The notes beneath the pieces were generated by a model. It ran no database searches and was not told the DNA's origin. It saw only the letters and a list, made by a program, of their open reading frames with translations. Source: Parvularcula sp. IMCC14364 (GTDB lineage Bacteria; Pseudomonadota; Alphaproteobacteria; Caulobacterales; Parvularculaceae). From it: a stretch of 64,000 nt of DNA. This document shows, piece after piece, positions 17,533 through 26,029 of the stretch (its first letter is position 1; each line of letters begins with the position of its first letter). A program made the position numbers and the translations under genes. The DNA lies in the NCBI RefSeq assembly GCF_030758415.1, contig NZ_CP132334.1, positions 2,182,001 to 2,246,000 of the forward strand, written 5' to 3'.

Positions 17533-18537
17533 TCATTCATCCTCAGACTTCAATGTCTCATCTTCAACGAAGGGGACGGCATCTTCAGGTGCAAAGAGCG
17601 CTGCGTCATCGTCTGTGCCTTCAATCAGATCATCAATGTCGACTTCTTCCGCATCATCGCTCTCCTGATCTTCATGGAAATCCTGCACAAAATCCTGTTC
17701 GGCGGGCGCAGCGTTTTCGTCATCAACGGCATCGCTGTCTTTCGGGGTCGGGACGACAAAACCCGGTGGCAGGCGCGCATCAAGCAGGCCCTGCGCCTTC
17801 AGGTCCGCCATGCCCGGCAGATGCGTGATGCTCTGCAGGCCAAAATGTTCCAGGAACTCCTGACTGGTGCCGTAAAGCGTTGGCCGGCCCGGCGTGTCTT
17901 CACGGCGTCCGCGCAGACGGATCCAGCCTATTTCCAGTAACTGGTCGAGAGAGCCTTTGGAGACGGCGACGCCGCGCACTTCTTCGATATCCGCGCGCGT
18001 ACAGGGTTGATGATAGGCAATGATGGCCAATGTTTCGAGGGCAGCCCGCGACAGTTTCTTAGGTTTGACCTGCTCGATTTCCAGAACATGCGACACGTCA
18101 GGCGCGGTGACGAATTGCCATTTCTTCCCTGTTTTCAACAGGTTTACGCCGCGGTTCTGATATTGCTCCTGAAGGGCATTCAGAGTTTCCTTCACATCGC
18201 TGTCTTCCGGCAGGCGCTGTTTCAGCGTGGCTTCGTCAAGAGGTTCGCTGGCAGCAAAAAGCAATGCCTCAACCATTCTCACCTGACGGGCAAATTCAGC
18301 AGCGGCTGCAAAAGGATTTTCGTCACCCACAAAAAGTTCTATCCCGTCATCTTCGGCATCAGCCCCTTCGGGGTTGCGTGACAGGCTGACAACTTCAGAA
18401 CCTCTGGATTCTACATCAGCATCGTCTGTCGCATCTGCCTGCTCGATTTCAGCTTCCAGGGCTTCTGCAAGAGCTGCCTGTGCTTCCTGTGCATCGAGGT
18501 CGCTGAAATTTGCCGCTTCGGCCTTGTCATGACTCAT
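17533..18537 (-). CDS. scpB: Segregation and condensation protein B, with long acidic tails
   Basis: ScpB forms, with ScpA and SMC, the condensin that organises and segregates the chromosome. The conserved core, two winged-helix domains, lies at about residues 88-270 (VRMVEALLFAASEPLDEATL; ETLAIIAYHQPCTRADIEEVRGV; YGTSQEFLEHFGLQSITHLP). On either side are acidic, Ser/Asp/Glu-rich tails of roughly 85 and 65 residues, which make it 334 residues long against about 180-240 in most bacteria; such tails are probably disordered. It lies 12 bp downstream of scpA. No smc gene is in the window. Confidence 0.94.
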   Translation of the reverse strand: MSHDKAEAANFSDLDAQEAQAALAEALEAEIEQADATDDADVESRGSEVVSLSRNPEGADAEDDGIELFVGDENPFAAAAEFARQVRMVEALLFAASEPLDEATLKQRLPEDSDVKETLNALQEQYQNRGVNLLKTGKKWQFVTAPDVSHVLEIEQVKPKKLSRAALETLAIIAYHQPCTRADIEEVRGVAVSKGSLDQLLEIGWIRLRGRREDTPGRPTLYGTSQEFLEHFGLQSITHLPGMADLKAQGLLDARLPPGFVVPTPKDSDAVDDENAAPAEQDFVQDFHEDQESDDAEEVDIDDLIEGTDDDAALFAPEDAVPFVEDETLKSEDE

Positions 18538-18549
18538 GATTGTTACTCG

Positions 18550-19434
18550 CTAGTGAACTGGGGAAGTTTCTGTCAACTCTGCCGGCAGCTGCGCGGTATC
18601 GCGCACATAGAGTGACTGGAATGCACCGGCCTGCCTGATCTGGATCTTGCCTGCCTTTGCATATTCAAGGACTGCATTGAAAGCGCTCGCCACGACGGAC
18701 GAACGCGGGGCGTCAATCTCGTCAATCGGTGAGATCGCTGTCAGATCAGCCCAATCAGGGATGTGGCCGAGAATACGTGAGAGGCGCTCGCGTGCTTCTT
18801 CGATCTGGTAAACCTTGGGCGGGGTGTATTTGATCGTCGCGTCCACTGCCTTGACCCGCTGGGTCGTGTAGGCCTTGAGCAGATCATAGAGGTCTGCGGT
18901 CCACTCGGTCTTGCGAATGACGCGCACCCCCTCCGGCATCCCGCGCGGAAAGTAATGACTGCCAAGCTGCGGCAGTTCGAGAATTTTGTCGGCGGCTGCC
19001 CGCATCGCTTCAAGACGCTGAAGCTGAAATGCCAGTTGGGCGGCCATTTCATCAGCGGTTGGTTCGTCTTCTGCTTCATCCTGCTTGGGAATGAGAAGTT
19101 TGGACTTCAGATAGGTGAGCCAGCTGGCCATGACGAGATAATCGGCTGCCAGTTCCAGCTTGCGGGCCTTCGCCTCTTCGACGAATTCAAGATACTGCTC
19201 AACCAGGGTCAGGACAGATATTTTGAGAAGGTCAACTTTTTGCCGTCTTGCAAGGTCGAGCAGGACATCCATTGGCCCTTCATACGCATCGAGAGAAACG
19301 ATCAGAGCTTCTGACTCTGCCTCGTCTTCTGGTGCCGAACGCACGGGGGCATCAAACGGCTCTGGTTCAGCCGATACATCGTCTGCAGTACTTTCCGGCG
19401 GTGCGCTTACTGGGTCATCCTGTTCCATCTGCAT
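18550..19434 (-). CDS. scpA: Segregation and condensation protein A
   Basis: ScpA is the kleisin subunit that bridges the SMC heads. The 294-residue protein has a disordered acidic start of about 45 residues, then the family start LIVSLDAYEGPMDVLLDLARRQKVDLLKISVL, the LAADYLVMASWLTYLKSKLLIP segment, and a C-terminal winged helix (AFNAVLEYAKAGKIQIRQAGAF). It is placed between nagZ (21 bp upstream) and scpB (12 bp downstream), the usual order in alphaproteobacteria. Confidence 0.95.
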   Translation of the reverse strand: MQMEQDDPVSAPPESTADDVSAEPEPFDAPVRSAPEDEAESEALIVSLDAYEGPMDVLLDLARRQKVDLLKISVLTLVEQYLEFVEEAKARKLELAADYLVMASWLTYLKSKLLIPKQDEAEDEPTADEMAAQLAFQLQRLEAMRAAADKILELPQLGSHYFPRGMPEGVRVIRKTEWTADLYDLLKAYTTQRVKAVDATIKYTPPKVYQIEEARERLSRILGHIPDWADLTAISPIDEIDAPRSSVVASAFNAVLEYAKAGKIQIRQAGAFQSLYVRDTAQLPAELTETSPVH

Positions 19435-19455
19435 ATAGTAGCGGCGATTCCGCTC

Positions 19456-20499
19456 TCAAGCCATGACAGGTTTTAACAATTCGGCGAAACGCTGCTCTTC
19501 GGTCGCCTTTTCAAAGGTCCGGGGGGCAGCAAGCTGATCAAGCGCGGCCTGTGCCCGACCCTGTGCCTTCCCCGCCAGTACAGGTGCCACGTCTGCCACC
19601 GCCTGCATCTCATCCATATTGCCGTTGCAGTGCAGCAGCATATCGCAACCAGCCGCAAGTGCCGCCTGACTGCGCACCTGAAACGTACCGTCCAGCGCCT
19701 TCATCGAGAGGTCATCTGTCATCAACAATCCGTCAAAGCCGATAAATCCCCGAATGACCTCATCAATCACGCGCGGCGACAGTGTTGCCGGGTGATCTGC
19801 GTCATAGGCGGTGAAGACGACATGAGCCGTCATCGCCATAGGCGCGCTACTCAGGTTACGAAATGGCAGAAAGTCTGTCTGCTCAAGATCATCGCGTGTG
19901 GCTGTCACAACAGGCAATTCCAGATGCGAGTCTGCCATGGCGCGGCCATGCCCCGGAATATGTTTGATGATGGGTAAGACGCCGCCTGCCAGTGTTCCGT
20001 CCAGAACTTCCTTGCCCAGCTCGCTTATCTGATCCGTATGCAGCGCCAACGCGCGATCACCAATAATCTGGTCGGCATCAGGCTGTGGCAGGTCAAGGCA
20101 GGGAACACAGTTCACGTTAACCCCGACGTTTCGCACATCCTCTGCCAGCAACCTCGCCCCGAGAAAAGCAGCCTGACGAGCCCTGGCCGGGTCCAGTTTC
20201 ATCAGCGCGCCAAAACGGTCCATTGGCGGGCGGGCGCTTGCCAATGGCGGCTTGAGACGCGCCACGCGCCCCCCTTCTTGATCTATCATGATCGGCGCAC
20301 GGTCATCGCCAACGGCTTCCCGCAAGGCGTCACAGAGGTTGCGTATCTGCTCAGATGACTGACAGTTACGCGCAAAGAGAATGAAACCCCACGGCTGGTG
20401 ACGGCGAAAAAACGCTGCCTCTTCATCCGTGAGATATTCGCCGGAGCAGCCGTATATAACGGCCCGTCTGTCAGAATTTGCTATCTGGGTCTGGCTCAT
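19456..20499 (-). CDS. nagZ: Beta-N-acetylhexosaminidase (NagZ type, GH3)
   Basis: NagZ removes GlcNAc from anhydro-muropeptides in the cytoplasm during cell-wall recycling. The 347-residue product has GH3 signatures: MIDQEGGRVARL near 80-90, VNVNCVPCLDLP, KHIPGHGRAMADSHLELP (the His-containing acid/base loop) and MTDDLSMKAL with the catalytic nucleophile Asp. The ATG at 20499 overlaps the SPOR gene stop as ATGA and begins the conserved part; a longer frame starting at 20547 adds only unconserved residues. Position between the SPOR gene and scpA is the standard alphaproteobacterial one. Confidence 0.94.
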   Translation of the reverse strand: MSQTQIANSDRRAVIYGCSGEYLTDEEAAFFRRHQPWGFILFARNCQSSEQIRNLCDALREAVGDDRAPIMIDQEGGRVARLKPPLASARPPMDRFGALMKLDPARARQAAFLGARLLAEDVRNVGVNVNCVPCLDLPQPDADQIIGDRALALHTDQISELGKEVLDGTLAGGVLPIIKHIPGHGRAMADSHLELPVVTATRDDLEQTDFLPFRNLSSAPMAMTAHVVFTAYDADHPATLSPRVIDEVIRGFIGFDGLLMTDDLSMKALDGTFQVRSQAALAAGCDMLLHCNGNMDEMQAVADVAPVLAGKAQGRAQAALDQLAAPRTFEKATEEQRFAELLKPVMA

Positions 20500-21290
20500 A
20501 CGGGCTTGACGAGGCAGTCCTGTCCAACCTGTTTCAGCCGTGCACAATACGAGTCTGCGTCGCTCTTGGACGAAAACGGGCCGACGCGCAGGCGATGATA
20601 AACCCCCCGCGACCCAAGATCAGCGTACTGGACATCAGCCGATATGCCGTTGAGCAACGCACCAAAGCGGCTCTGCATTGTGGAAAAATATCCTTGCGCC
20701 TCGGCATTACTGCGGAAGGCCCCGACCTGCACCACATGTGTGCCGGCAAGCGCACCAGCCGCAGCTGAAGCGGCAACGGGCGTGGTTTGTACAGGTTGCG
20801 CCTGAGTGGCCGGCACTTGCTGCACCGGCTCTTCAATCACATCTTCGACCTGATTGATCGCTGCCACAGCAACATCTTCAATGGTCGAAGGAGCTGGTGT
20901 CTGTGCCTCCACAGGGTAGGTCACAGGTGGCGGTGTACTGTTCACCGCAGAGGATGTCTCAGAAAATCCTTCAAGCGGGTCCTGATCGTCAGATGCATCA
21001 ACGATCACCTCGGTTGGCACATTACCTTCCAGCGTATCGAAGACTTCCTGTTCGACAGGCGAGGTTTCAGCAAACTGTATCTCCCGCTCGGTCTTGATGG
21101 GGTTCGGGTCTGCCGCAATCAGCGGGGTGCCGCCTTCCTGGATGCCGCGCTGATAGGCAAACCAGACAACTGCAGAAAAAACCACCAGCACGACGACACC
21201 GACCACCAGCACAACAAAGCCGGAGACACCTTCTTCGTCATCATCGTAATAATCGTCGTAGTCTTCGTCATATTCATCAGCAGCGGTCAT
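20496..21290 (-). CDS. SPOR domain-containing inner-membrane protein
   Basis: A bitopic protein of 264 residues. A very acidic cytoplasmic head (residues 1-23, almost all Asp/Glu/Tyr) precedes one membrane helix (about 25-48), a long Pro/Thr/Val-rich periplasmic linker and a C-terminal SPOR domain of ~80 residues beginning GTHVVQVGAFRSNAEAQGYF. SPOR domains bind denuded peptidoglycan at division sites, so a role in cell division or wall turnover is likely, in keeping with the coupled nagZ. ATG 21290, with GGAG eight bases before it, is chosen over an in-frame ATG at 21350. Confidence 0.9.
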   Translation of the reverse strand: MTAADEYDEDYDDYYDDDEEGVSGFVVLVVGVVVLVVFSAVVWFAYQRGIQEGGTPLIAADPNPIKTEREIQFAETSPVEQEVFDTLEGNVPTEVIVDASDDQDPLEGFSETSSAVNSTPPPVTYPVEAQTPAPSTIEDVAVAAINQVEDVIEEPVQQVPATQAQPVQTTPVAASAAAGALAGTHVVQVGAFRSNAEAQGYFSTMQSRFGALLNGISADVQYADLGSRGVYHRLRVGPFSSKSDADSYCARLKQVGQDCLVKPV

Positions 21291-21394
21291 AATTTCAGCT
21301 CCGGAGGGGGACGGATTTAGCTTATGGACTATCCGACTCGGCTTTTTCAAGCAAGTTGCGCGTTATTATGACGCGAATGAGGCTGGCCTCCTCA

Positions 21395-22612
21395 TTACAG
21401 CCAGTTTTCCGTGTCAAAGAGCTTGCGATGCTCCTGGATGGCAAACCTGTCCGTCATGCCGGCAATGTAATCACACACGGCCCGCGCTCTTTTTTCGTCA
21501 CTCACTCCTTCATAGCGCGCCCGCCAGACCGGCGGCAGCACTTCCGGCTCAGTGAAAAACAGGCCAAAAAGGTCCCGCACGATACGCTTGGCATGACTGC
21601 GCGCGCGATTGACTTTCCAGTGACGGTACATCCGATCCCACAGGAACGCCCTTAATTCATCAACCTTGGCACGCATGGGGTCTGAAAAGTCGACCATGGC
21701 ATGGTCAGCGATGCGAATATCATCAGATGAATTGGGGCCCAGCGCCTCAAGCCGACGCAATGTCTCTGCATGAACATCAGCAATCATCGCACCGATCATG
21801 TCTGAGACCGCTTCGGCAATCAGGACATCCTGCGGTGTATCAGGATATTTTTTTTCTGTGGCGGTAATCGCTTCGCCAATCAGCGGCACATGCATGGCCT
21901 CTTCAAGCGTAAAGACCCCTGCCCGCAGGCCGTCATCCACGTCGTGATTGTTATAGGCAATATCATCTGCCAGCGCCGCGACCTGTGCTTCGAGCGATGG
22001 CCAGGTGTTCAGGAGCAGATCATGCTGCGCGGCATATTCCTGAATGGCTGCAGGCAGCGCCTTTGCTGCCTCACGGCCTTTCTCGCGCGCCATGCGATCA
22101 GCGATAGTGCCGATCAGCGGGCCATTATGCTTGACCACGCCCTCGAGGGTTTCCCAAGTCAGGTTCAGGCCTTCAAAGGCCGCATGACGGCGCTCCAGCT
22201 TGGTGAGTATCCGCAAGGTCTGTGCGTTGTGGTCAAAGCCATTATAATCGGCCATGCACTCCTGTAGCACGTCTTCCCCGGTGTGGCCGAAGGGCGAGTG
22301 ACCAAGGTCATGCGCCAGGGCAAGACATTCCGCCAGGTCTTCATCCAGTTTCAGCATCCGCGCGAGCGAGCGGGCAACCTGCGCCACTTCCAATGAGTGC
22401 GTCAGGCGCGTCCGGTAGTGATCCCCCTCGTGATAGACGAAGACCTGGGTCTTGTGCTTGAGGCGTCGGAAGGCGATGGAATGGACAACGCGGTCCCGGT
22501 CGCGCTGAAAAGCGGAACGGGTCTTGCTCTCCGGTTCCTCATGCAATCGGCCACGGCTCTCTTCTGCGCGGCAGGCATAAGGCGCAAGGGGGGCTGGGAA
22601 TGGTATGGTCAT
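21395..22612 (-). CDS. dgt: Deoxyguanosinetriphosphate triphosphohydrolase-like protein
   Basis: An HD-domain dNTP triphosphohydrolase of the dGTPase type-2 family, which converts dNTPs to deoxynucleosides and triphosphate and limits the dNTP pool. The 405-residue protein shows the metal ligands in order: [12 protein letters not shown] (His), [15 protein letters not shown] (His-Asp) and [18 protein letters not shown] (Asp). The conserved beginning [12 protein letters not shown] supports ATG 22612; the frame is open for another 82 codons upstream but those are unconserved and AT-rich. In related bacteria argS usually follows dgt; here the SPOR gene follows within about 105 bp and argS is absent. 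Confidence 0.94.
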   Translation of the reverse strand: MTIPFPAPLAPYACRAEESRGRLHEEPESKTRSAFQRDRDRVVHSIAFRRLKHKTQVFVYHEGDHYRTRLTHSLEVAQVARSLARMLKLDEDLAECLALAHDLGHSPFGHTGEDVLQECMADYNGFDHNAQTLRILTKLERRHAAFEGLNLTWETLEGVVKHNGPLIGTIADRMAREKGREAAKALPAAIQEYAAQHDLLLNTWPSLEAQVAALADDIAYNNHDVDDGLRAGVFTLEEAMHVPLIGEAITATEKKYPDTPQDVLIAEAVSDMIGAMIADVHAETLRRLEALGPNSSDDIRIADHAMVDFSDPMRAKVDELRAFLWDRMYRHWKVNRARSHAKRIVRDLFGLFFTEPEVLPPVWRARYEGVSDEKRARAVCDYIAGMTDRFAIQEHRKLFDTENWL

Positions 22613-22673
22613 GAATAGGGCCTGATAGCTGTGCTGGTCTGTGACGTAAGGGTGTTTGTACCAGCGCAGAACA

Positions 22674-22692
22674 GGGGGCACATAAGTTTTTC
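22674..22692 (+). repeat. Dispersed 19-bp motif, copy B
   Basis: GGGGGCACATAAGTTTTTC lies 62 bp upstream of the dgt start, between dgt and parDE. Related to the sequences at 11742 and 30920. Confidence 0.5.
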
Positions 22693-22794
22693 TGATAACT
22701 GGCTGGAAGTGAGATAATTTTTTGGCGCTTCCATTTTCGATGTGTCTGCTTTGCTTTTCACGTAACGCTTTCGAGAAAATGAGATAGAGCCGAA

Positions 22795-22823
22795 TTGACA
22801 GCATTGCTACTGAGTAGTAATTT
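22795..22823 (+). promoter_or_regulatory. Candidate parDE promoter with overlapping operator
   Basis: A perfect -35 box TTGACA (22795-22800) is followed after 17 bases by TAATTT, a weak -10 box. Between them lies the palindrome CTACT-G-AGTAG (22807-22817), a likely ParD binding site. The parD ATG follows the -10 box by only seven bases and no ribosome binding site is seen, so the message may be leaderless. Confidence 0.5.
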
Positions 22824-22829
22824 CTAATC

Positions 22830-23099
22830 ATGTCAATAAAAGCATCCGTATCAATCACTGAAGAACAGGATTCGTTTGCGCGCGATCTGGTGACTCAAGG
22901 GCAGTTTCCCAGTGTCAGTGCTGTCATTCAGCACGGCATTGAGCTGATGCGTGCAAAAGTGGAGATGGAGAATCTTGAGCGGGAAGCCTTGCGGTCTCTC
23001 CTGACCAGACGCCAGCAAGGCGCGTTCATTGACGGTGAAGAAATGGAATCTGTCATCTCACGGCTGGCTCAAAAACGCCGACAACATAATGGCATATAA
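22830..23099 (+). CDS. parD: ParD-like antitoxin
   Basis: An 89-residue antitoxin of the ParD/CopG type. The N-terminal part ([37 protein letters not shown]) is the ribbon-helix-helix DNA-binding dimer domain; the C-terminal half is charged and probably wraps the toxin. It should repress its own promoter. The end of the gene overlaps the start of the toxin gene by 11 bp. The cassette sits between dgt and erpA, genes that are commonly close neighbours in alphaproteobacteria, so it was probably inserted. Confidence 0.9.
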   Translation: MSIKASVSITEEQDSFARDLVTQGQFPSVSAVIQHGIELMRAKVEMENLEREALRSLLTRRQQGAFIDGEEMESVISRLAQKRRQHNGI

Positions 23100-23436
23100 T
23101 GTCGTCTTTTCAGCAGATGCTGAAAAAGATTTTGATCTTATCTTTGACTTCCTGATCGAGAGCTATGAGCACTTCGGTGAGGCTCCTGACGCCGCGATTG
23201 ATCGTGCTGAGGAACAACTTCACCATATCATGCAGAGTGCGATGGCTTTATCCCAAGCCCCTTTTGTCGGTACTCTTCACGATCACATCGCGCCGGGCCT
23301 TCGGCATGTTACAAGAGAAAAAGCAATTTTCTGGTTTGACGTTGTGGAAAGCAACAATCTAGTGCGCATTCTGGCTGTCTTTTATGGCGGACAGGATCAT
23401 CATCGGCACATGCTGATCCGACTGATGGGACCGTAA
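23089..23436 (+). CDS. parE: ParE/RelE-superfamily toxin
   Basis: A 115-residue toxin of the RelE/ParE fold; ParE members poison DNA gyrase while RelE members cut mRNA. The family pattern is seen: VVFSADAEKDFDLIFDFL at the start, LRHVTREKAIFWFDV and VRILAVFYGGQDHHRHML at the end. ATG 23089 overlaps parD by 11 bp. A longer frame from 23029 would lie wholly in parD and is rejected. Its activity cannot be told from sequence, but pairing with ParD favours gyrase. Confidence 0.88.
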   Translation: MAYNVVFSADAEKDFDLIFDFLIESYEHFGEAPDAAIDRAEEQLHHIMQSAMALSQAPFVGTLHDHIAPGLRHVTREKAIFWFDVVESNNLVRILAVFYGGQDHHRHMLIRLMGP

Positions 23437-23490
23437 ATTTATATTTTCATGATGGTTCATGTTAAGAACTGCATACAAAGAAATCTGACC

Positions 23491-23527
23491 CTGGGGCTTT
23501 TACCCAGCGCCAATAGTCATATATTGG
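23491..23527. promoter_or_regulatory. Two adjacent inverted repeats before erpA
   Basis: CTGGG-N7-CCCAG (23491-23507) is followed by CCAATA-N6-TATTGG (23510-23527), ending four bases before the erpA ATG. They may be an RNA hairpin or a regulator site in the leader. They do not match the IscR or Irr consensus as I know it. Confidence 0.35.
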
Positions 23528-23531
23528 GCTT

Positions 23532-23861
23532 ATGACAGATACCATCACCCTCTCTGACCGGGCGGCCAGGCGCATCACAGAAATTCTCGGCAAGGAAGCT
23601 GACGGCGCCATGCTGCGCGTGGCCGTGGATGGTGGCGGCTGTTCCGGCTTTCAATACAGCTTTGACATCGTGCATGACCGGGCACCTGATGATCTCGTGA
23701 TTGAAAAGGCTGGTGCCGTCGTGCTTGTCGATACCGTTTCGCAGGAATACATGCCCGGTGCTGAAATCGACTTTTCCGACGAGCTGATCGGCGCGGCCTT
23801 CAAGATCAATAATCCGTTGGCGACCGCGTCCTGTGGTTGCGGGACATCCTTCTCGATATAA
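23532..23861 (+). CDS. erpA: Iron-sulfur cluster insertion protein, ErpA/IscA family
   Basis: A 109-residue A-type carrier that delivers Fe-S clusters to target proteins. The three conserved cysteines are present: GGGCSGFQY near residue 37 and SCGCG near 101-103. The pattern IDFSDELIGAAFKINNPLATASCGCG is typical. In alphaproteobacteria this gene generally lies beside xthA and dgt, as here. Fused or paired isc/suf genes are not in the window. The symbol follows that context; IscA or SufA cannot be excluded. Confidence 0.9.
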   Translation: MTDTITLSDRAARRITEILGKEADGAMLRVAVDGGGCSGFQYSFDIVHDRAPDDLVIEKAGAVVLVDTVSQEYMPGAEIDFSDELIGAAFKINNPLATASCGCGTSFSI

Positions 23862-23900
23862 GCCATACTTGAGAGCCCAAGCTGATTCGCGGAGGCGTGC

Positions 23901-24320
23901 ATGTTCCCGGCCCAGGCCATGATGATCCCTGTCTTTGTGCAGGTTACCCTAACTATCTTTCTGTTCGCCCGCGTTGCGGCAATCCGTAATAGCGAAATCC
24001 GGGCTGATACCAGCCTGCTGAAAACAGCGGCAATAGACTCAACCCGGTATTCCCAGAAGGCACAGCAACTCGCCAATAACTACAACAGCCAATTTCAGGC
24101 ACCGGTTCTGTTCTATGCGATCGTCGCCTTTGCGATGCTGACCGCCAGTGAAAGCTTTCTGCTGGCGGCACTCGGCGGATTGTTTGTGCTGACACGGATC
24201 ATCCACAGCACTGTCCATACCGGCAGCAATAATGTGCTGCATCGTTTCATGAGCTTTGCTGCCGGGTATCTGGTCCTGGCGCTGATGTGGTTCGTATTCG
24301 GTTTCACCTATTTTCTGTAG
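23901..24320 (+). CDS. MAPEG family membrane protein
   Basis: A 139-residue inner-membrane protein with four hydrophobic segments (about 7-27, 66-85, 87-105 and 118-138), as in the MAPEG family of glutathione-dependent enzymes. The polar loop after the first helix (RVAAIRNSEIRADTSLLKT) and NYNSQFQAPVLFYAIVAFAML, then RIIHSTVHTGSNNVLHRF, are the usual landmarks. Bacterial members are poorly characterised. Its 3' end nearly touches the xthA start. Confidence 0.85.
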   Translation: MFPAQAMMIPVFVQVTLTIFLFARVAAIRNSEIRADTSLLKTAAIDSTRYSQKAQQLANNYNSQFQAPVLFYAIVAFAMLTASESFLLAALGGLFVLTRIIHSTVHTGSNNVLHRFMSFAAGYLVLALMWFVFGFTYFL

Positions 24321-24331
24321 AAGAGTATCTA

Positions 24332-25132
24332 ATGAAGATCGCGACCTGGAATGTGAATTCTGTCAATGCCCGCCTGCCGCGCATTCTGGAATGGTTTGAT
24401 GACGCAAGGCCGGATGTGGCCGTGTTGCAGGAAATAAAGTGCATTGATGAGAAATTTCCCGAAACTGAATTTGCGGATCGGGGCTATAATGTCGAGGTAC
24501 ACGGACAGAAAACCTATAATGGTGTTGCGCTGCTCTCCCGATTTCCGGTTGATGATGTCGTGCGCGGCCTGCCCGGCAATGAGAGCGATGAACAGTCGCG
24601 CTATATTGAAGCCCTGATATGCCCCGAGGATGCCGCCCCGGTGCGCGTTGGCGGCTTATATCTGCCAAATGGAAACCCTGCACCGGGACCGAAATTTGAC
24701 TACAAATTGGACTGGATGACGCATCTTCAGGCGAGAGCCGAAACGCTGCTGCTGCAGGAAGACGCCTTTGTGCTGACTGGGGATTACAATGTCATTCCGC
24801 AGGCAGAGGACACGCATGATCCGGTTGCCTGGGAAGGTGATGCGCTGTTCCGGCCGGAAAGCCGTGCCGCGTTTCGGCAATTACTGAACCTTGGCCTGAC
24901 GGAAGCATTGCGTCATCTTAACCCGGATGATGTATTTTATACATTCTGGGATTATCAGGGTGGCGGCTGGCAGAAAGACCACGGGATCCGCATTGACCAC
25001 CACCTGCTCTCTCCACAAGCCGCAGATCGCCTGACGGGCGGCGGCGTTGACAAGAACACGCGCGACCCTGGCTTCGGCACACAGGCGGCAAAGCCATCTG
25101 ACCACGTCCCTGTCTGGATAACGATGGACTGA
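24332..25132 (+). CDS. xthA: Exodeoxyribonuclease III
   Basis: An AP endonuclease and 3'-5' exonuclease for base-excision repair, 266 residues. Landmarks: MKIATWNVNSVNARLP, LQEIKCIDEKFPETEF with the metal-binding Glu, GGLYLPNGNPAPGPKFDYKLDWM, LTGDYNVIPQAEDTHDP, WDYQGGGWQKDHGIRIDHHLLSP and the final SDHVPVW with the catalytic His. ATG 24332 is chosen since the conserved N-terminus starts there; the in-frame GTG at 24287 lies inside the MAPEG gene. Confidence 0.96.
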   Translation: MKIATWNVNSVNARLPRILEWFDDARPDVAVLQEIKCIDEKFPETEFADRGYNVEVHGQKTYNGVALLSRFPVDDVVRGLPGNESDEQSRYIEALICPEDAAPVRVGGLYLPNGNPAPGPKFDYKLDWMTHLQARAETLLLQEDAFVLTGDYNVIPQAEDTHDPVAWEGDALFRPESRAAFRQLLNLGLTEALRHLNPDDVFYTFWDYQGGGWQKDHGIRIDHHLLSPQAADRLTGGGVDKNTRDPGFGTQAAKPSDHVPVWITMD

Positions 25133-25135
25133 CAC

Positions 25136-25756
25136 ATGGTAGCGCCACATCGTATCCTTCTGTTTGATCTTGGCGGCGTACTTATCCGGTTACGGATTGC
25201 GGAAAGCCTCGAAACCATCAGCCCGCTTGATCTGGACTGGGAGAGTATCAAGGCTATTCTTCTGGAAAACCGGCGGATACGGCAATTCGAATGCGGTGCG
25301 TGTTCGCGCGCTGAATTTGCCGAAAGTTTCATTCAGGACCTGCAACTTGATATGTCTGCAGAAGAATTTCTCACAGAAATGGCAACATGGCCTGTTGGCT
25401 TTTTTGATGGGGCACTCACTTTGCTGGCAGACCTGCGGCAGCACTATTCTGTCAACTGTTTCAGCAACACCAATGAGGTGCACTGGCAGCAACACTGGGC
25501 GGACCAGTTCGACCATCCTTTCGCCTCTCACCTGATCGGATTGGCAAAGCCCGATCCTGCTGCTTTCCGGCATGTGCTGGCGGACATGAATGCGGCGGCA
25601 GAGACTGTCTGGTTCTTTGACGATTCACGCCCCAATGTGGAAGCTGCTAACGCTCTGGGCCTGAATGCATTTCATACAGATGGTTTCGAGGCGCTGCTTG
25701 CGAAACTGGTTGAACTCTCTTTTATCGAATCTGCAGAGCCGTATCTGACGACGTGA
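25136..25756 (+). CDS. HAD-family phosphatase (YihX-like)
   Basis: A 206-residue HAD-superfamily hydrolase. Motif I is LFDLGGVL, the form seen in the YihX (glucose-1-phosphatase) group; motif II is CFSNTNEVHW; the motif III Lys is in LIGLAKPDPAAF; motif IV is WFFDDSRPNVEAANALGL. The cap is a helical insert after motif I. It starts three bases after the xthA stop, so the genes are probably co-transcribed. The substrate is unknown; a sugar phosphate is the family norm. Confidence 0.87.
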   Translation: MVAPHRILLFDLGGVLIRLRIAESLETISPLDLDWESIKAILLENRRIRQFECGACSRAEFAESFIQDLQLDMSAEEFLTEMATWPVGFFDGALTLLADLRQHYSVNCFSNTNEVHWQQHWADQFDHPFASHLIGLAKPDPAAFRHVLADMNAAAETVWFFDDSRPNVEAANALGLNAFHTDGFEALLAKLVELSFIESAEPYLTT

Positions 25757-25757
25757 T

Positions 25758-26027
25758 TCAGTCGGCCTTTTTGCCACGCGGCCTTTTCTGCTGGAGACGG
25801 TAGGCACTATCCATCGCCAGCAGGGTTTTCTCGCTGAGGCCAAACTCTGCTTCGATCTGCGCCGCAACCCTGGGGGTGATACCGGACGTGCCATTGAGGA
25901 TATAGGACAGGGACTGGCGCGACAGACCGAGGCGCTTGGCAAGAACTCCCAGAATTTCATTCTCCGGCAATACCCAGTGCCGCAGGAACTGTCCGGGATG
26001 CGCATATTCACCTGCTGGCTTGACCAT
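25758..26027 (-). CDS. higA: HigA-family antitoxin
   Basis: An 89-residue XRE-type helix-turn-helix protein of the HigA/VapI antitoxin group. The pattern HPGQFLRHWVLPENEILGVLAKRLGLSRQSL is characteristic, followed by the recognition helix region and SEKTLLAMDSAYRLQQ. The C-terminus is basic (KRPRGKKAD). The gene follows its toxin by two bases, the toxin-first order that marks HigBA, and faces the HAD gene with one base between stops. Confidence 0.88.
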   Translation of the reverse strand: MVKPAGEYAHPGQFLRHWVLPENEILGVLAKRLGLSRQSLSYILNGTSGITPRVAAQIEAEFGLSEKTLLAMDSAYRLQQKRPRGKKAD

Positions 26028-26029
26028 GC

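Noticed and set aside
22658-22672. LexA box (GTTC-N7-GTTC type) near dgt
   Set aside because: The sequence is GTAC-N7-GAAC, one mismatch; such a short site is expected by chance and lies among unrelated elements.
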